This document shows positions 1 through 8,693 of a stretch of 64,000 nucleotides of DNA, piece by piece. Each line of letters begins with the position of its first letter. The stretch's first letter is position 1. Below the pieces are notes generated by a model that saw only the letters and a list, made by a program, of their open reading frames with translations, searched no databases and was not told the origin of the DNA. The position numbers and the translations under genes are program-made. This DNA is from DATENM01 sp045807725 (GTDB lineage: Bacteria > Acidobacteriota > Blastocatellia > UBA7656), in assembly GCA_045807725.1 (NCBI GenBank), contig JBJMGV010000096.1:1-64000 (forward strand), read 5' to 3'.

Positions 1-210
1 GTGGTGACGAGGTTCAAGAGCTTGAGTGCGCGGGCGATCTTCCGAGAATACCCGCAGGTGAAACGGCAACTGTGGGGCGGGGAATTCTGGGAAGACGGCT
101 ATTTCGCCCGCACGGTGGGCGACAAAGTGACGGCGGAAATGATTCGCAAGTACATTCAGCATCATCGCACTGAGAAAGAAGGCGAATTGCAAATCAAGCT
201 ATTCGAGTGA
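1..210 (+). CDS. C-terminal part of IS200/IS605-like (REP-associated) transposase
   Basis: The 69 readable residues match the C-terminal end of Y1-type single-strand transposases (TnpA_IS200 / RAYT): a Q-L-W-G-G-E-F-W core near residues 23-30, then G-Y-F-A and a closing helix with IRKYIQHH. The catalytic tyrosine of this family lies in this last segment, while the HUH metal-binding part should lie upstream, outside the window. The GTG at position 1 may be internal, so the gene is partial at the window edge. A strong hairpin follows 13 bases after the stop, as expected for a subterminal end of these elements. A complete element cannot be shown here. Confidence 0.75.
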   Translation: MVTRFKSLSARAIFREYPQVKRQLWGGEFWEDGYFARTVGDKVTAEMIRKYIQHHRTEKEGELQIKLFE

Positions 211-223
211 AACGCGGGGAAAG

Positions 224-243
224 CCCCGCCGCTTGCGGCGGGG
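224..243 (+). repeat. GC-rich hairpin after the transposase
   Basis: A perfect 9-bp stem (224-232 with 235-243) closes on a two-base TT loop and is followed by a T-rich stretch. It could be the right-end hairpin recognised by the upstream transposase, or its terminator; the sequence does not decide between them. Confidence 0.6.
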
Positions 244-268
244 TCCCTTTTACTTTTTACTTTTGCCT

Positions 269-1072
269 TTACTGCGTGCGCAACGTGAAGGTCATAGGTC
301 GCGTCGTCGTCATACCGACCTCGGTTCCGCTGCGAAGCTCGGCGTCGTTGCCTTTCGTCAGCATAACGCCGGCTACGCCCGCGCCCGCGCCGAGGATCGC
401 GCCGATGCCCGCGCCTTTGCCGCCGCCGGCAATGCCGCCCAGTATCGCGCCGCCGACCGCGCCGCCGCCAATGTACTCGACATTACGTTTATCCGATGAG
501 CGTCCGCTGACTTCATTCTCTGCATCCACTTCGCCGCGCCGGTCGTCTTGCAATTCGGTCAGCACGCCGTCGAGCGGGCGGCGCGTGCCGTCGGGCAGAA
601 CCAGCGTGTCGAATGAGACGGCCAGTTGACCTTCGCGCCCGCGCGTCCGTGCAGGGATCGCACGCGTCACGCGGCCTTCGACAGTCGAGCCGGCGGGAAT
701 GACTTCAACGCCGCTGGCGTAGACCGGCGTCACGACCGTTGCCTTAAAGCGGTCGCCCATCCGCGCCTGATCCGAGCGCAACGTCTGATTCATGCGCAGG
801 CGGAAATACTGATTAGCCTCTAGCTTGTAGGTCGCCGTCACCGGCCCGACGACTTGAGCGTTCGGGCTGTCCTGCGCCGCGTAAGCGTTCGGCTTTGTCG
901 GCGTCGTGCGCGGCGTGCGCGCCACCGTGCGGCGTGCGCGGCGGCGCAAGGTCGGCTTGCTGCAACTGCACGTGCGTTTCTTTGTAGCAGCAAGCGCGGT
1001 TGATTCAAACACGGGCGCTGCTGCGGTCAACATAATGAAGATGGCTAACGCGCTGATGGTCGGCTTTCGCAT
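269..1072 (-). CDS. Exported glycine-zipper protein, function unknown
   Basis: The 267-residue protein opens with a signal peptide (residues 1-29, MRK followed by a hydrophobic core and ALAA). A Lys/Arg/Pro-rich stretch follows, then a soluble domain of about 100 residues with a beta-strand-like segment on control of surface or size (EVIPAGSTVEGRV). The C-terminal third carries a glycine zipper with many GxxxG steps (GGGAVGGAILGGIAGGG onward, about residues 200-240). Glycine zippers usually insert in or pack against the outer membrane. Similar architectures occur in exported acidobacterial proteins, but no function is assigned. It ends 113 bases downstream of uvrC on the same strand. Confidence 0.7.
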   Translation of the reverse strand: MRKPTISALAIFIMLTAAAPVFESTALAATKKRTCSCSKPTLRRRARRTVARTPRTTPTKPNAYAAQDSPNAQVVGPVTATYKLEANQYFRLRMNQTLRSDQARMGDRFKATVVTPVYASGVEVIPAGSTVEGRVTRAIPARTRGREGQLAVSFDTLVLPDGTRRPLDGVLTELQDDRRGEVDAENEVSGRSSDKRNVEYIGGGAVGGAILGGIAGGGKGAGIGAILGAGAGVAGVMLTKGNDAELRSGTEVGMTTTRPMTFTLRTQ

Positions 1073-1185
1073 GATTCTCTCCCCCCTGCCGTAGTCTGTT
1101 TGATTCGAGCGAAGTATTCCTCGGTGCAGCGGTGAGATGTGCCGCGCGTCGCGTCGTGTTGCCTGTTTTTTGGAGAGAATGTGTA

Positions 1186-3027
1186 TTACTCGCCGTCGCC
1201 GTCTTCGGCCATTTCGGCTTCGGCGCGCTTGAGGCGGGCGAAGTGCTCGACGATGCGCTCGGCCTGTGTTGCGCCGACGAAAGGCTTCAATTCCGCGAAG
1301 CTCGCTTGCGAGACGCGCTTGAGGCTGCCGAAGTTGCGCAGCAATCGTTCCTTCAATTTTTCGCCGACGCCCGGAATCGAAGTCAGCTCGGACTTGAAAT
1401 CGCGCATCGCACGGCGCTTGCGATGATAGGTGACGGCGAAGCGATGCGTCTCGTCGCGGATCATCTGGATCAGGTGCAGCACGGGTGAGTGATGATCTAT
1501 ACGCACAGGCTCGGCGCGTCCTTTGACGAACAGCAACTCTTCGCGCTTGGCAATCGATGCGGTCGGCAGCGCTTCAAGTCCCAGCTCGTGCAGGGCGCGG
1601 GCGGCGGCGGCGAGCTGGCCTTTGCCGCCGTCGATCAAGACCAGATTCGGCAGCGGGCGGTCTTCTCTGAGCAGGCGCGAATAGCGGCGACCGACGACTT
1701 CATACATCGATTGGAAATCGTCGGCGCGGCCTTCGACCGAGCGCACTTTGAATTTGCGGTAATCCGCCTTCTTCATCACGCCGTGCTCGCAGACGACCAT
1801 CGAAGCAACGTTCTCGTCGCCTTGCATATTCGAGATGTCGAATGACTCGATGCGGTCGGGCAGGTCGGGCAGTTCCAACGCCTCTTGCAGCTCTTGCAGC
1901 ACCCGCGTCATATCAGGGCGCTGCACGCGGAAGCGTTGATCGAAGTTGAGCCGCGCGTTCTTCTCGACCAGATCGATCAGGTCGCGTTTGACGCCGCGCT
2001 GCGGCGCGTTGATGTGAACGCGGCGACCGCGCTGCGTCGTCAAATACTCTTCGAGCAACTGGCGGTCTTCAAATTCGACAGGCACGTAGACCTCGCCGGG
2101 CGCGTAATCGCCGGCGGTGTAATACTGCTTCAACGCCTGGCCGATGAACGCGCCGGGGTCGAACGGGTCGGCGATGTCTTCCCAATAAAACTCGCGCTTG
2201 CCGACCACCTTGCCTTCGCGCATCGTGAACAGGGCCAGCGCCAGTTGCCGCTCCTCGCGGTAGTAGCCAAAGGTGTCCACGTCTTCGCCCGACACCAGCA
2301 TCATCTTCTGCTGCTCGCCGAGCTTGGCTATTGTTTTCAATTGATCGCGGTAGCGCGCCGCCGCCTCGAATCGTAATTCATCAGACGCTTTCACCATCCG
2401 CTCTTTCAACATCGCTTCAAGGTCAGCCGTCTTGCCCTGCAACAACATCTCTACGTCGCGCACGGCTTCCTCATAATGCGGCAGCGTGCAGAGTTCTTTG
2501 ACGCAGGGGCCGAGGCAGCGCTTGATGTGATATTCGAGGCAGGGCCGATCCGCCTTGCCGTTAATCTCCATCGTGCAGGTGCGCAGTTGAAAGTGACGGT
2601 TGATTAGATCAAGCGTCTGCCAGGCGAGCGACGGCGGCAGGTACGGGCCATAGTAACGCGAGCCGTCCTTGATAATCTTGCGAGCGATGACGGCGCGCGG
2701 CGCAGGCTCGTTGGTGATCTTGATGTGCGGGTACTGCTTGTCGTCTTTGAGCAGGATGTTGAACGGCGGGCGGTGCTTCTTGATTAAGTTGCTTTCGAGC
2801 GCCAGCGCTTCAATCTCGCTGTCGGTGATGAACAGCTCAAGGTCGTTGATGCGCGAGACCAGTTCGTTGGTCTTGGCGTCGTGCGAGCGCGACGATTGAA
2901 AGTACTGGCGCACGCGATTGCGCAGGTTCTTGGCCTTGCCGACATAAAGAATCTTGCCCGCCTCGTCGCGGTAGATGTAACAGCCCGGCTGCGTCGGCAG
3001 GTTGGCGAGTTTTTCGGAAAGATTCAT
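1186..3027 (-). CDS. uvrC: Excinuclease ABC subunit C
   Basis: UvrC makes both incisions flanking a DNA lesion in nucleotide excision repair, acting with the UvrA/UvrB complex. At 613 residues it has the normal length. The GIY-YIG nuclease domain is at residues 13-90 (CYIY then ILYVGKAKNLRNRV), the UVR motif that binds UvrB near 200-235, the RNase H-like 5' nuclease domain around 375-535 (FDISNMQGDENVAS holds an expected catalytic Asp), and a helix-hairpin-helix pair at 555-605 (SIPGVGEKLKERLL). The start is the first ATG; its leader is occupied by a tandem-repeat hairpin. uvrA and uvrB are not in the window. Confidence 0.97.
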   Translation of the reverse strand: MNLSEKLANLPTQPGCYIYRDEAGKILYVGKAKNLRNRVRQYFQSSRSHDAKTNELVSRINDLELFITDSEIEALALESNLIKKHRPPFNILLKDDKQYPHIKITNEPAPRAVIARKIIKDGSRYYGPYLPPSLAWQTLDLINRHFQLRTCTMEINGKADRPCLEYHIKRCLGPCVKELCTLPHYEEAVRDVEMLLQGKTADLEAMLKERMVKASDELRFEAAARYRDQLKTIAKLGEQQKMMLVSGEDVDTFGYYREERQLALALFTMREGKVVGKREFYWEDIADPFDPGAFIGQALKQYYTAGDYAPGEVYVPVEFEDRQLLEEYLTTQRGRRVHINAPQRGVKRDLIDLVEKNARLNFDQRFRVQRPDMTRVLQELQEALELPDLPDRIESFDISNMQGDENVASMVVCEHGVMKKADYRKFKVRSVEGRADDFQSMYEVVGRRYSRLLREDRPLPNLVLIDGGKGQLAAAARALHELGLEALPTASIAKREELLFVKGRAEPVRIDHHSPVLHLIQMIRDETHRFAVTYHRKRRAMRDFKSELTSIPGVGEKLKERLLRNFGSLKRVSQASFAELKPFVGATQAERIVEHFARLKRAEAEMAEDGDGE

Positions 3028-3127
3028 AGAGGCTAGGGGCTAGAGGCTGGAGGCTAGAGGCGGAAAGATAGAGAAGGGTTCAGCAACCCGCTCCTGCTAG
3101 TCTCCAGCCCCTAGTCTCCAGCCTCTG
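3028..3127. repeat. Tandem-heptamer inverted repeat (GGCTAGA type)
   Basis: The left arm (about 3028-3061) is a run of GGCTAGA/GGCTGGA/GGCTAGG units. The right arm (about 3097-3127) is the same unit in reverse complement. They are separated by a loop of about 35 bases. The element fills the whole gap between uvrC and the next upstream gene, so it is probably transcribed as a hairpin in the uvrC leader. Confidence 0.8.
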
Positions 3128-3132
3128 CCAGG

Positions 3133-3930
3133 CTACATTTTACTCACGACCCGGTACTTGCCTTCTTGAAAGCGGAAGCGGAAGTTGCCCTCGAAGCGGC
3201 GGATGTTTGATGAGCCGCTGCCCGATGCCAGCGTCGGCAAGCGCATCGCGCCTTCAAATTGCGAGTAATCAATCGTCGCGTTGAAGCTCTTCAGCTTGGC
3301 CGCTTCTTTGTCGAGCACTTCAAGATTGTGCAGCGATTCGATCTTAATCGTTAAGACCTCGCCGGTCGTCCCCTCAAGCATCACCGTGCCCGAAGCGAGC
3401 GGCACGCTGGTTACTTCGGCCTTCGGGATGAAGCGATACCAGCGTTCGTTCTTGCGCTCGGCGGGGACTTCCTGAAAGTTGTAGTACTGAATCTTTTCCG
3501 GCAGCAGCGGAAAGAAGGCGAGGTCCCACAGCGCGCCGAACGACAGCAGCGTTGTTTCGTTCTCGCTGACCTTGCTCTTCGGGTTGCCCTTCTTATCTGT
3601 ATCGAAGATTACACTGACCGTTACAGGGACCTGGCCGGACTTGTCGGCCTTGCCCGCCGGCTCAATCTCGACAGCAGTCTCGCGCGTCTCTTCGGGACGC
3701 TCCTGGCCGTCCTTGACCTTGAAGCGTTCGACGCGCAGGCGCTGCTCGTAATGGCAGTGGTCGCGCAGGTAGAGCGAGCGATCCTGATTGCCCGCCGCCT
3801 TGCAGATTAACTCCGGCGCTTTGCAGTCGTCGGCAATGGTCGGCTGCGCCGCCGCCAGCGTCAGGGTCAGTAAGCCGAGCATCAATAAGCCAATCAATAG
3901 AGTTCTTTTCAACTTCTTGACTCTCCCCAT
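3133..3930 (-). CDS. Exported protein of unknown function
   Basis: The 265-residue protein has a basic N-terminus and a hydrophobic signal segment (about residues 10-33, rich in Leu and ending AAAQ). The mature part is soluble and beta-rich, with an early Cys pair (DDCKAPELICKA) and no recognised catalytic motif. The C-terminal half (FNATIDYSQFEGAMRLPTLA, ending FRFRFQEGKYRVV) looks like a closed beta domain of the kind in periplasmic or outer-membrane-associated proteins. It lies upstream of uvrC on the same strand and is divergent from the OmpA-like lipoprotein, with which it shares a 150-bp promoter region. No family is recognised. Confidence 0.65.
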   Translation of the reverse strand: MGRVKKLKRTLLIGLLMLGLLTLTLAAAQPTIADDCKAPELICKAAGNQDRSLYLRDHCHYEQRLRVERFKVKDGQERPEETRETAVEIEPAGKADKSGQVPVTVSVIFDTDKKGNPKSKVSENETTLLSFGALWDLAFFPLLPEKIQYYNFQEVPAERKNERWYRFIPKAEVTSVPLASGTVMLEGTTGEVLTIKIESLHNLEVLDKEAAKLKSFNATIDYSQFEGAMRLPTLASGSGSSNIRRFEGNFRFRFQEGKYRVVSKM

Positions 3931-4081
3931 GTTTTTCGTGTATTTACTCTAGCGTCGCCCGATGAAAAGTATAGTTGAGGTTAGCAAAGCACGGCAAACG
4001 TTCACCCCTTCGCGCGCATCGCAAGGCAGCCCGCGCCGATGCGTTACTTTTTTGGCGGGGAAATCACCTCAGGAGGCACTT

Positions 4082-4771
4082 ATGAAATCAAAAGCGATGG
4101 CCATTGTTTGCATCACGTTCGCGGTGCTGCTGTCGAGCGCCTGCGCCACCAAGAAGTACGTCCGCAACCGCGTCAACGAGCGCGCCACGCCATTAGAGAA
4201 TCGCACCGGCGAGCTTGAAGAAACATCGCGGCGCAACACGCAGGACATCAACCGCATCCGCACGGACGTGGCCGAAGTCGGCACGCGCACCGAGCGCGCA
4301 CAGCAGACCGCCGACAAGGCTGCGTCGTCCGCCGAGCAGGCTAACACGCGCGTCACCGGCGTCGAACAGTCGGTCAACGATCTGCGCTCGAACCTCGACA
4401 AGTATACGGTGCAGAAGACCGTCACCGTCTGGTTCAAAGTCGGCAAGTCCGACCTGCAACCCGAAGCGATGGCCGCGCTCGACGAGTTGGCCAGCCAGAT
4501 CAAAGACCGCAATGGCTTTCTGCTTGAGATCGAAGGCTTCGCCTCTGCCGACGGCGATCAGGTGAAGAACGACCGCTTGAGCGACGCGCGCTCAGAAGCC
4601 GTGCGCCGCTACCTGGCCGACCACCACAACATCCCGCTGTTCCGTATGTCCATCCTGGGATTCGGCGAGAGCCGCCCGGTCGCCGACAACATGACGCTTG
4701 AAGGCCGTCAGCAGAATCGCCGCGTCGAAGTCCGCCTGTTGACGAATAACGCTGTCAGCCAATCGCATTGA
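4082..4771 (+). CDS. OmpA-family peptidoglycan-associated lipoprotein
   Basis: The start at 4082 is preferred to an in-frame ATG 120 bases upstream because AGGAGG at 4071-4076 is well spaced and the protein then begins with a lipoprotein signal ending LLSSAC. The lipidated Cys is residue 20 or so. A coiled-coil-like stretch with heptad Arg/Glu/Ala repeats follows (residues 35-105). The C-terminal OmpA domain (about 115-225) contains a GFASADGD segment, ALDELASQIK and the terminal NRRVEVRL typical of peptidoglycan (diaminopimelate) binding. It probably tethers the outer membrane to the wall. It runs with the downstream kinase but across a repeat element. Confidence 0.88.
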   Translation: MKSKAMAIVCITFAVLLSSACATKKYVRNRVNERATPLENRTGELEETSRRNTQDINRIRTDVAEVGTRTERAQQTADKAASSAEQANTRVTGVEQSVNDLRSNLDKYTVQKTVTVWFKVGKSDLQPEAMAALDELASQIKDRNGFLLEIEGFASADGDQVKNDRLSDARSEAVRRYLADHHNIPLFRMSILGFGESRPVADNMTLEGRQQNRRVEVRLLTNNAVSQSH

Positions 4772-4773
4772 TA

Positions 4774-4906
4774 GGCAGGATTCAGGAGTCAGGATTCGGG
4801 ATTCAGAAAGGCTGCTGCCCGGTAATTGGCCGCCACGGCCAGTTTGAAGGATGCGGCAACCAGCATTGGAATCCCTGAATCCTGAATCCTGAACCCTGAA
4901 TCCTCG
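4774..4906. repeat. Tandem-heptamer inverted repeat (GGATTCA type)
   Basis: GGATTCA-like units (4774-4811) face CCTGAATC-type units (4868-4906) across a loop of about 55 bases. The right arm ends at the base before the start codon of the PfkB gene, so the hairpin would sequester that start region, and no normal ribosome binding site is visible there. Confidence 0.8.
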
Positions 4907-4907
4907 C

Positions 4908-5840
4908 ATGGATTTCGGAATCACCCTTCCCGCCGGCAAGCCATTCGACGCGGTGGCAATGGGGCTTAACGCCGTAGACCACCTCATCATCGCGCCGCAC
5001 TATCCTGCCTTTAATAGTAAGGTTCCCTACAAATCACACACGCTGGCGGCGGGCGGTCAGTGCGCGACGGCGATGGTGGCGCTCTCAAGGCTCGGCTTGC
5101 GTACGCGCTACATCGGCAAAGTCGGCAGTGATGACATCGGGCGCTTTCAGATTGAGTCAATCGTATCGGAAGGCGTGGCGGCTGACATCGCCATCGTTGA
5201 AGGAGCCGAGACGCAGACCGCCTTCATCATTGTGGATGAGACAAGCGGCGAGCGGACGATTCTCTGGAATCGAGACGCAAGCATAGCCACTCGCCCCGAC
5301 GAAGTGGACCGCGCTGCCGTGACCTCTGGCCGCGTGCTGCATCTGGATGGCCACGACGTAGACGCCGCCATCGTCGCGGCAGGTTATGCGCGCGCAGCGG
5401 GCGTGCTGACGGTGCTCGACATTGACAACATCTACCCGAATGCCGAGCGCCTGCTGCCGCTGATTGACTTCATGATTTCGTCGAGCACGTTTCCGGCGCG
5501 GATGACCGGCGAGAGCGATCTTCGCACGGCGCTCAGGCAGTTAGCCGAGAAGAATGGGGCGCTCGTGACCGGGGCGACGCTTGGCGCGGACGGCGTGTTG
5601 ATCTATCTGCGCGGCGAGTTCATCCATTCGCCGGCCTTCGCTATCGATTGCCAGGACACGACGGGCGCGGGCGATGCATTTCACGCGGGATTCATCTATG
5701 GCCTGTTGACGGGAATGACGGTCGAAGAAACGCTGCGCTTCGCCAATGCCGTCGCCGCGCTGAAATGCGGCGCTGTCGGTGCGCGCACGGGACTGCCGAG
5801 ACTTGATCAGGCGACTGCGTTTTTGAGTAGCCGCGCTTGA
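4908..5840 (+). CDS. PfkB-family carbohydrate kinase
   Basis: Ribokinase-fold sugar kinase of 310 residues. The N-terminal half holds the substrate-lid region with GGQCATAMVALSRLG and the GKVGSDDIGRF segment. The C-terminal signature DTTGAGDAFHAGFI (about 246-259) carries the catalytic Asp and the anion hole. It transfers phosphate from ATP to a sugar or nucleoside; the sequence does not identify the substrate. The ATG at 4908 directly abuts a tandem-repeat hairpin and lacks a clear ribosome binding site. The first ten residues are not strongly family-like, so a slightly later start is possible. It ends 87 bases before the zinc-ribbon gene. Confidence 0.9.
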   Translation: MDFGITLPAGKPFDAVAMGLNAVDHLIIAPHYPAFNSKVPYKSHTLAAGGQCATAMVALSRLGLRTRYIGKVGSDDIGRFQIESIVSEGVAADIAIVEGAETQTAFIIVDETSGERTILWNRDASIATRPDEVDRAAVTSGRVLHLDGHDVDAAIVAAGYARAAGVLTVLDIDNIYPNAERLLPLIDFMISSSTFPARMTGESDLRTALRQLAEKNGALVTGATLGADGVLIYLRGEFIHSPAFAIDCQDTTGAGDAFHAGFIYGLLTGMTVEETLRFANAVAALKCGAVGARTGLPRLDQATAFLSSRA

Positions 5841-5927
5841 CGCCGGCTGCTGTGCCGGTAGCCATCGCGCGAACATCGGCGGTATACTTGCCGTACTGCT
5901 GGGAGAAAGCGACTGAAGGAGTCCATC

Positions 5928-6533
5928 ATGTTCTGTCCACAATGCGGAACCGGCCAACCCGCCGACCTGAAATTTTGCAAGTCCTGTGGCGTCAACCTGG
6001 CTACCGTGCGTCAGGCCGTCGCCACCCGCGATACGGCGCAGCAATTCGACTGGAGCAAGACCTGGGTCGCGGAGATGCTCCTTTCGCGTGACGAGCAGGC
6101 GAAGCGCAAGCGGGAGCGCGAAGGCAATCTCTACGCCGAATCCATGCGCTCGAAAGAGATCAAGGCTGGCGTGATTACTAGCTTCGTTGGCATCGGCGTG
6201 ATGGTCTTTCTCTACGTCCTGATGCAGGGCATCATCCTGAGCGGCCAGAATTCGCCGGGCGACAATGAGATTCTCAGCCGCGTCTGGATCGCCGGCGCAA
6301 TTCCGCTCTGCGTGGGGCTGGGTTTGCTGGTCAATGGCGTGTTCGTAAGCAAACGGCTGATCGAAATCGCAAAGCGGGAATTACAAGGTGCAGACGCCCG
6401 GCGGATTGAAGAGGGCCGCAATACGAAAGACGCGCTCGCCGCCCCAGCCGAATGGTATGATGCGAGCGCGCCGAATGCGAGCGTGACCGAGCACACCACC
6501 CGGCAGCTAGAGAACTTTCGCCAGACGGAATGA
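5928..6533 (+). CDS. Zinc-ribbon membrane protein with SVTEHTTR tail
   Basis: A CPQCG ... CKSCG zinc ribbon occupies residues 3-22. A basic region (KRKREREG) precedes two predicted membrane segments (about 78-102 and 118-139). The tail ends with SVTEHTTRQLENF, a motif shared with two more zinc-ribbon proteins at 61.7 and 62.3 kb in this window. A good AAGGAG precedes the ATG. The layout suggests a cytosolic ribbon and a cytosolic tail joined by a membrane hairpin. The function is unknown; the family looks like a lineage-specific membrane scaffold or sensor. Confidence 0.8.
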   Translation: MFCPQCGTGQPADLKFCKSCGVNLATVRQAVATRDTAQQFDWSKTWVAEMLLSRDEQAKRKREREGNLYAESMRSKEIKAGVITSFVGIGVMVFLYVLMQGIILSGQNSPGDNEILSRVWIAGAIPLCVGLGLLVNGVFVSKRLIEIAKRELQGADARRIEEGRNTKDALAAPAEWYDASAPNASVTEHTTRQLENFRQTE

Positions 6534-6553
6534 ATCCTCTGGCGCTTGCATAA

Positions 6554-6646
6554 GCCCATCGCCCACGTTCAGCGGGGCCGCGAACGGCATTGAAGGAGAG
6601 TATAAGAACTGCGCTTCGCGGCCCCCGCTGCAACGGGTTGTTAGGT
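6554..6646 (-). other. attC recombination site of an integron gene cassette
   Basis: Read on the minus strand, the site starts with the R'' core ACCTAAC (fits RYYYAAC) and a 5-base spacer, then the L'' arm GTTGCAGCGG. A 30-base loop follows, then the mirror arm ending CCGCTGAAC (L'), a 6-base spacer and a degenerate R' core GATGGGC. The arms (6567-6584 and 6615-6634) pair fully except for two extrahelical G bases on the L'' side. One lies just after GTT, exactly where attC sites carry their orientation-setting bulge. The site begins 32 bases after the DUF4276-like stop codon, the usual position of attC behind a cassette gene. Confidence 0.85.
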
Positions 6647-6678
6647 GGTCTTACTACGAAGAGTAAAGCGTAATACGA

Positions 6679-7296
6679 TTATGGTTTTTTGCTCTGCCTT
6701 GCATATTTTGGATTCTCCACAACACGAAGAAGTCTTCTAAATGATCGCGAGTTGGCCCCCATTCTCATTGGGTCAGCTTGAGTCAAAATTCTTGTAGCAT
6801 CAGCAACCTTATCATAAGATGTCCTTTGGGCAGCTGATTTCAAAATTCGAATCGCATTGACTCTGTCAGCCTTATTGGGCTCAATTTGCCTTACGTCTGC
6901 TTCTGTGAGTACAAATCTGCGTCTCAGGCTTCGAATCGCAGTTATGTCACTGATTAGCCAATTCTCAAACATACGGTGCTTAATTACAACTTTAAAGTCG
7001 TTGATCCCATAGCCACTACAGCCTTCCCTTAGACCATGCTCTAACTCCTGTGCCCATGCTCCAGCACAAGTACCAAGATCTTCAAGATCAATTAGTATTA
7101 AAGCTATATCCGCCCTTCTGGCAACATGAATATTCAACCTTGATTTTACGGCTCGAATAATCTGAGGGATTGGCGCAGTTGGTTGTATATCGGCGTACAA
7201 AGGCTGAAGTATCGTATGTGGAGTTGCGATACGTGGTAATAGTTTAGGTAGAGAATACAGTTCAGCTTGACCATCAACAATTGGCCCTATTCGCAT
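6679..7296 (-). CDS. DUF4276-like protein, Toprim-type partner of the ATPase
   Basis: 205 residues. The opening IGPIVDGQAELYSLPKLLPRI resembles the start of DUF4276 proteins, which are usually encoded next to an AAA ATPase and are thought to have a Toprim-like fold. Toprim enzymes use a Glu in the first strand and an Asp-x-Asp later. Here the first position is Asp (VDG) and the later motif reads LIDLEDLG, so the acidic centre is present but altered. The ATG lies 2 bases after the ATPase stop, with an AAGGA site inside the ATPase end, so translation is coupled. Family assignment is from memory of the pattern; a defence role is inferred. Confidence 0.65.
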   Translation of the reverse strand: MRIGPIVDGQAELYSLPKLLPRIATPHTILQPLYADIQPTAPIPQIIRAVKSRLNIHVARRADIALILIDLEDLGTCAGAWAQELEHGLREGCSGYGINDFKVVIKHRMFENWLISDITAIRSLRRRFVLTEADVRQIEPNKADRVNAIRILKSAAQRTSYDKVADATRILTQADPMRMGANSRSFRRLLRVVENPKYARQSKKP

Positions 7297-7298
7297 AT

Positions 7299-8609
7299 TT
7301 AGTCCTTATCGGTTTCCGCTTCTACATAAGGGGCTGGAGGAATAGCTTCTGGTATGGCTCCACTATCTAAGAAATCAAAAGTGGCTACTTTCCCATTCTC
7401 CCACATTTCTATAAAACTATGATCTAGATCTACGAGGCGAGTGACTTTAGACTCTCCCTGCGCTCTCCAGATAACCCATACTTGCTCCGGCGATACATAA
7501 TTAACAACTATGGGAGAGTGAGTAGTGATTAGAATTTGCTTTCGGCTGGCGGCCTTTTTACAGGCTGCCAAAACATTTCGAATAATCCAAGGGTGTACTG
7601 AGTTTTCTGGTTCCTCGATTACTATGGCACTTGATCTTGGGTCGAAGATTGCGACCAATATAGCGAGAGTTTGTATAGTGCCGTCTGACACCTCACCCAC
7701 ATTCCAAGCGCGTCCAGCATTTATTTCATGAAAGAATAGGCCCAAAGTCCGCGATGTCGTATATCCAACCTCTATCTCCTGAAGACCAGGCATAACTCGT
7801 CTCATTACCTGCATAATATGCATCCATTCATCCGTGTTATGCTTCTGGAGAAGGTCAATGACGGCGGGAAGATTTGCACCACTGCGAGCAAGTTCAGGGT
7901 TCGGAATAGGGACACCAAATTCTCTGGATATGGTTGGACTGATTTGGAATACTCTGATATTACTCATCCCTTCCATGAAATCGCTAAGTAGATAAACCCA
8001 TCTACCAATGGAGGAAGCCAATAGTTCCGTCTTCGGGAATTTCCTGCCTTTCAAGAGGATTTCCAAATTTTCCAAACCTAGAATGCGAGTCCTGAGGTTT
8101 TGAGGAATAGCATCGAAAATCTTATCCATAATATCTTGTTTCGCGACCTCGAAGCTGAAGTTTTCAGCTTCTCGATCAAGAGTGAGCAACCGCGAATATG
8201 TATCATTATTATAAATTTCAACATCTATATGTTCACGTACCACATTAAATGCTGCTCGAATAGAAGATCCCTTTGCTACAAATGCAAAGGAGTGGTGTGT
8301 TCGAAGCTTAGAAGGAAGTTTTACTTCAAGTTGAGAAGCTAGCTGCCAGGTATACTCTCCGACTAAATCTATACTTACTTCTTTCTTTGATCGTCGCTTC
8401 TTATGATGTGCAATATTTTCATACCCCCCTTTCCTGGCAACAGCCACCTCTAACCCATGTCTATAAATCTCAGAAATAAAATCTATGCTGTCAGCTAAGT
8501 TTGTTTTACCGGAACCGTTAGCCCCCACAAATACAGTAAGATCAGATGGCTTAATATCAACTGTTCTAAGAGATTTATAATTCTCAATTTTAAGATCTGT
8601 TATGAGCAT
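7299..8609 (-). CDS. RecF/OLD-like AAA ATPase
   Basis: 436-residue ATPase of the SMC-like/OLD group. Walker A is GANGSGKT at residues 29-36, directly after a typical MLITDLKIENYKSL opening. The C-terminal half has an ABC-type signature region (NVGEVSDGTIQTLAILVAI), Walker B with catalytic Glu (AIVIEEPENSVHP) and the H-loop (LITTHSPIVV). No Toprim domain is fused at the C-terminus, unlike full OLD nucleases; the following DUF4276-like gene may supply it as a separate subunit. Codon use is A+T-richer than the chromosome around it. It is the first gene of the cassette and has its own promoter and an AAGGA ribosome site. Confidence 0.88.
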   Translation of the reverse strand: MLITDLKIENYKSLRTVDIKPSDLTVFVGANGSGKTNLADSIDFISEIYRHGLEVAVARKGGYENIAHHKKRRSKKEVSIDLVGEYTWQLASQLEVKLPSKLRTHHSFAFVAKGSSIRAAFNVVREHIDVEIYNNDTYSRLLTLDREAENFSFEVAKQDIMDKIFDAIPQNLRTRILGLENLEILLKGRKFPKTELLASSIGRWVYLLSDFMEGMSNIRVFQISPTISREFGVPIPNPELARSGANLPAVIDLLQKHNTDEWMHIMQVMRRVMPGLQEIEVGYTTSRTLGLFFHEINAGRAWNVGEVSDGTIQTLAILVAIFDPRSSAIVIEEPENSVHPWIIRNVLAACKKAASRKQILITTHSPIVVNYVSPEQVWVIWRAQGESKVTRLVDLDHSFIEMWENGKVATFDFLDSGAIPEAIPPAPYVEAETDKD

Positions 8610-8647
8610 ACAACCGTCCTTAATAGACTTAAGTTAGCCCTTCCAGA

Positions 8648-8675
8648 ATAATACGATATGCTGTTTTTTAGCCAA
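8648..8675 (-). promoter_or_regulatory. Probable promoter of the cassette genes
   Basis: On the minus strand TTGGCT (8670-8675) and TATTAT (8648-8653) are 16 bases apart. They lie inside the cassette about 40 bases upstream of the ATPase start. A cassette outside an integron needs its own promoter, which makes the site plausible, although the -35 box is imperfect. Confidence 0.5.
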
Positions 8676-8693
8676 CCAAACTACGAATAGAAC

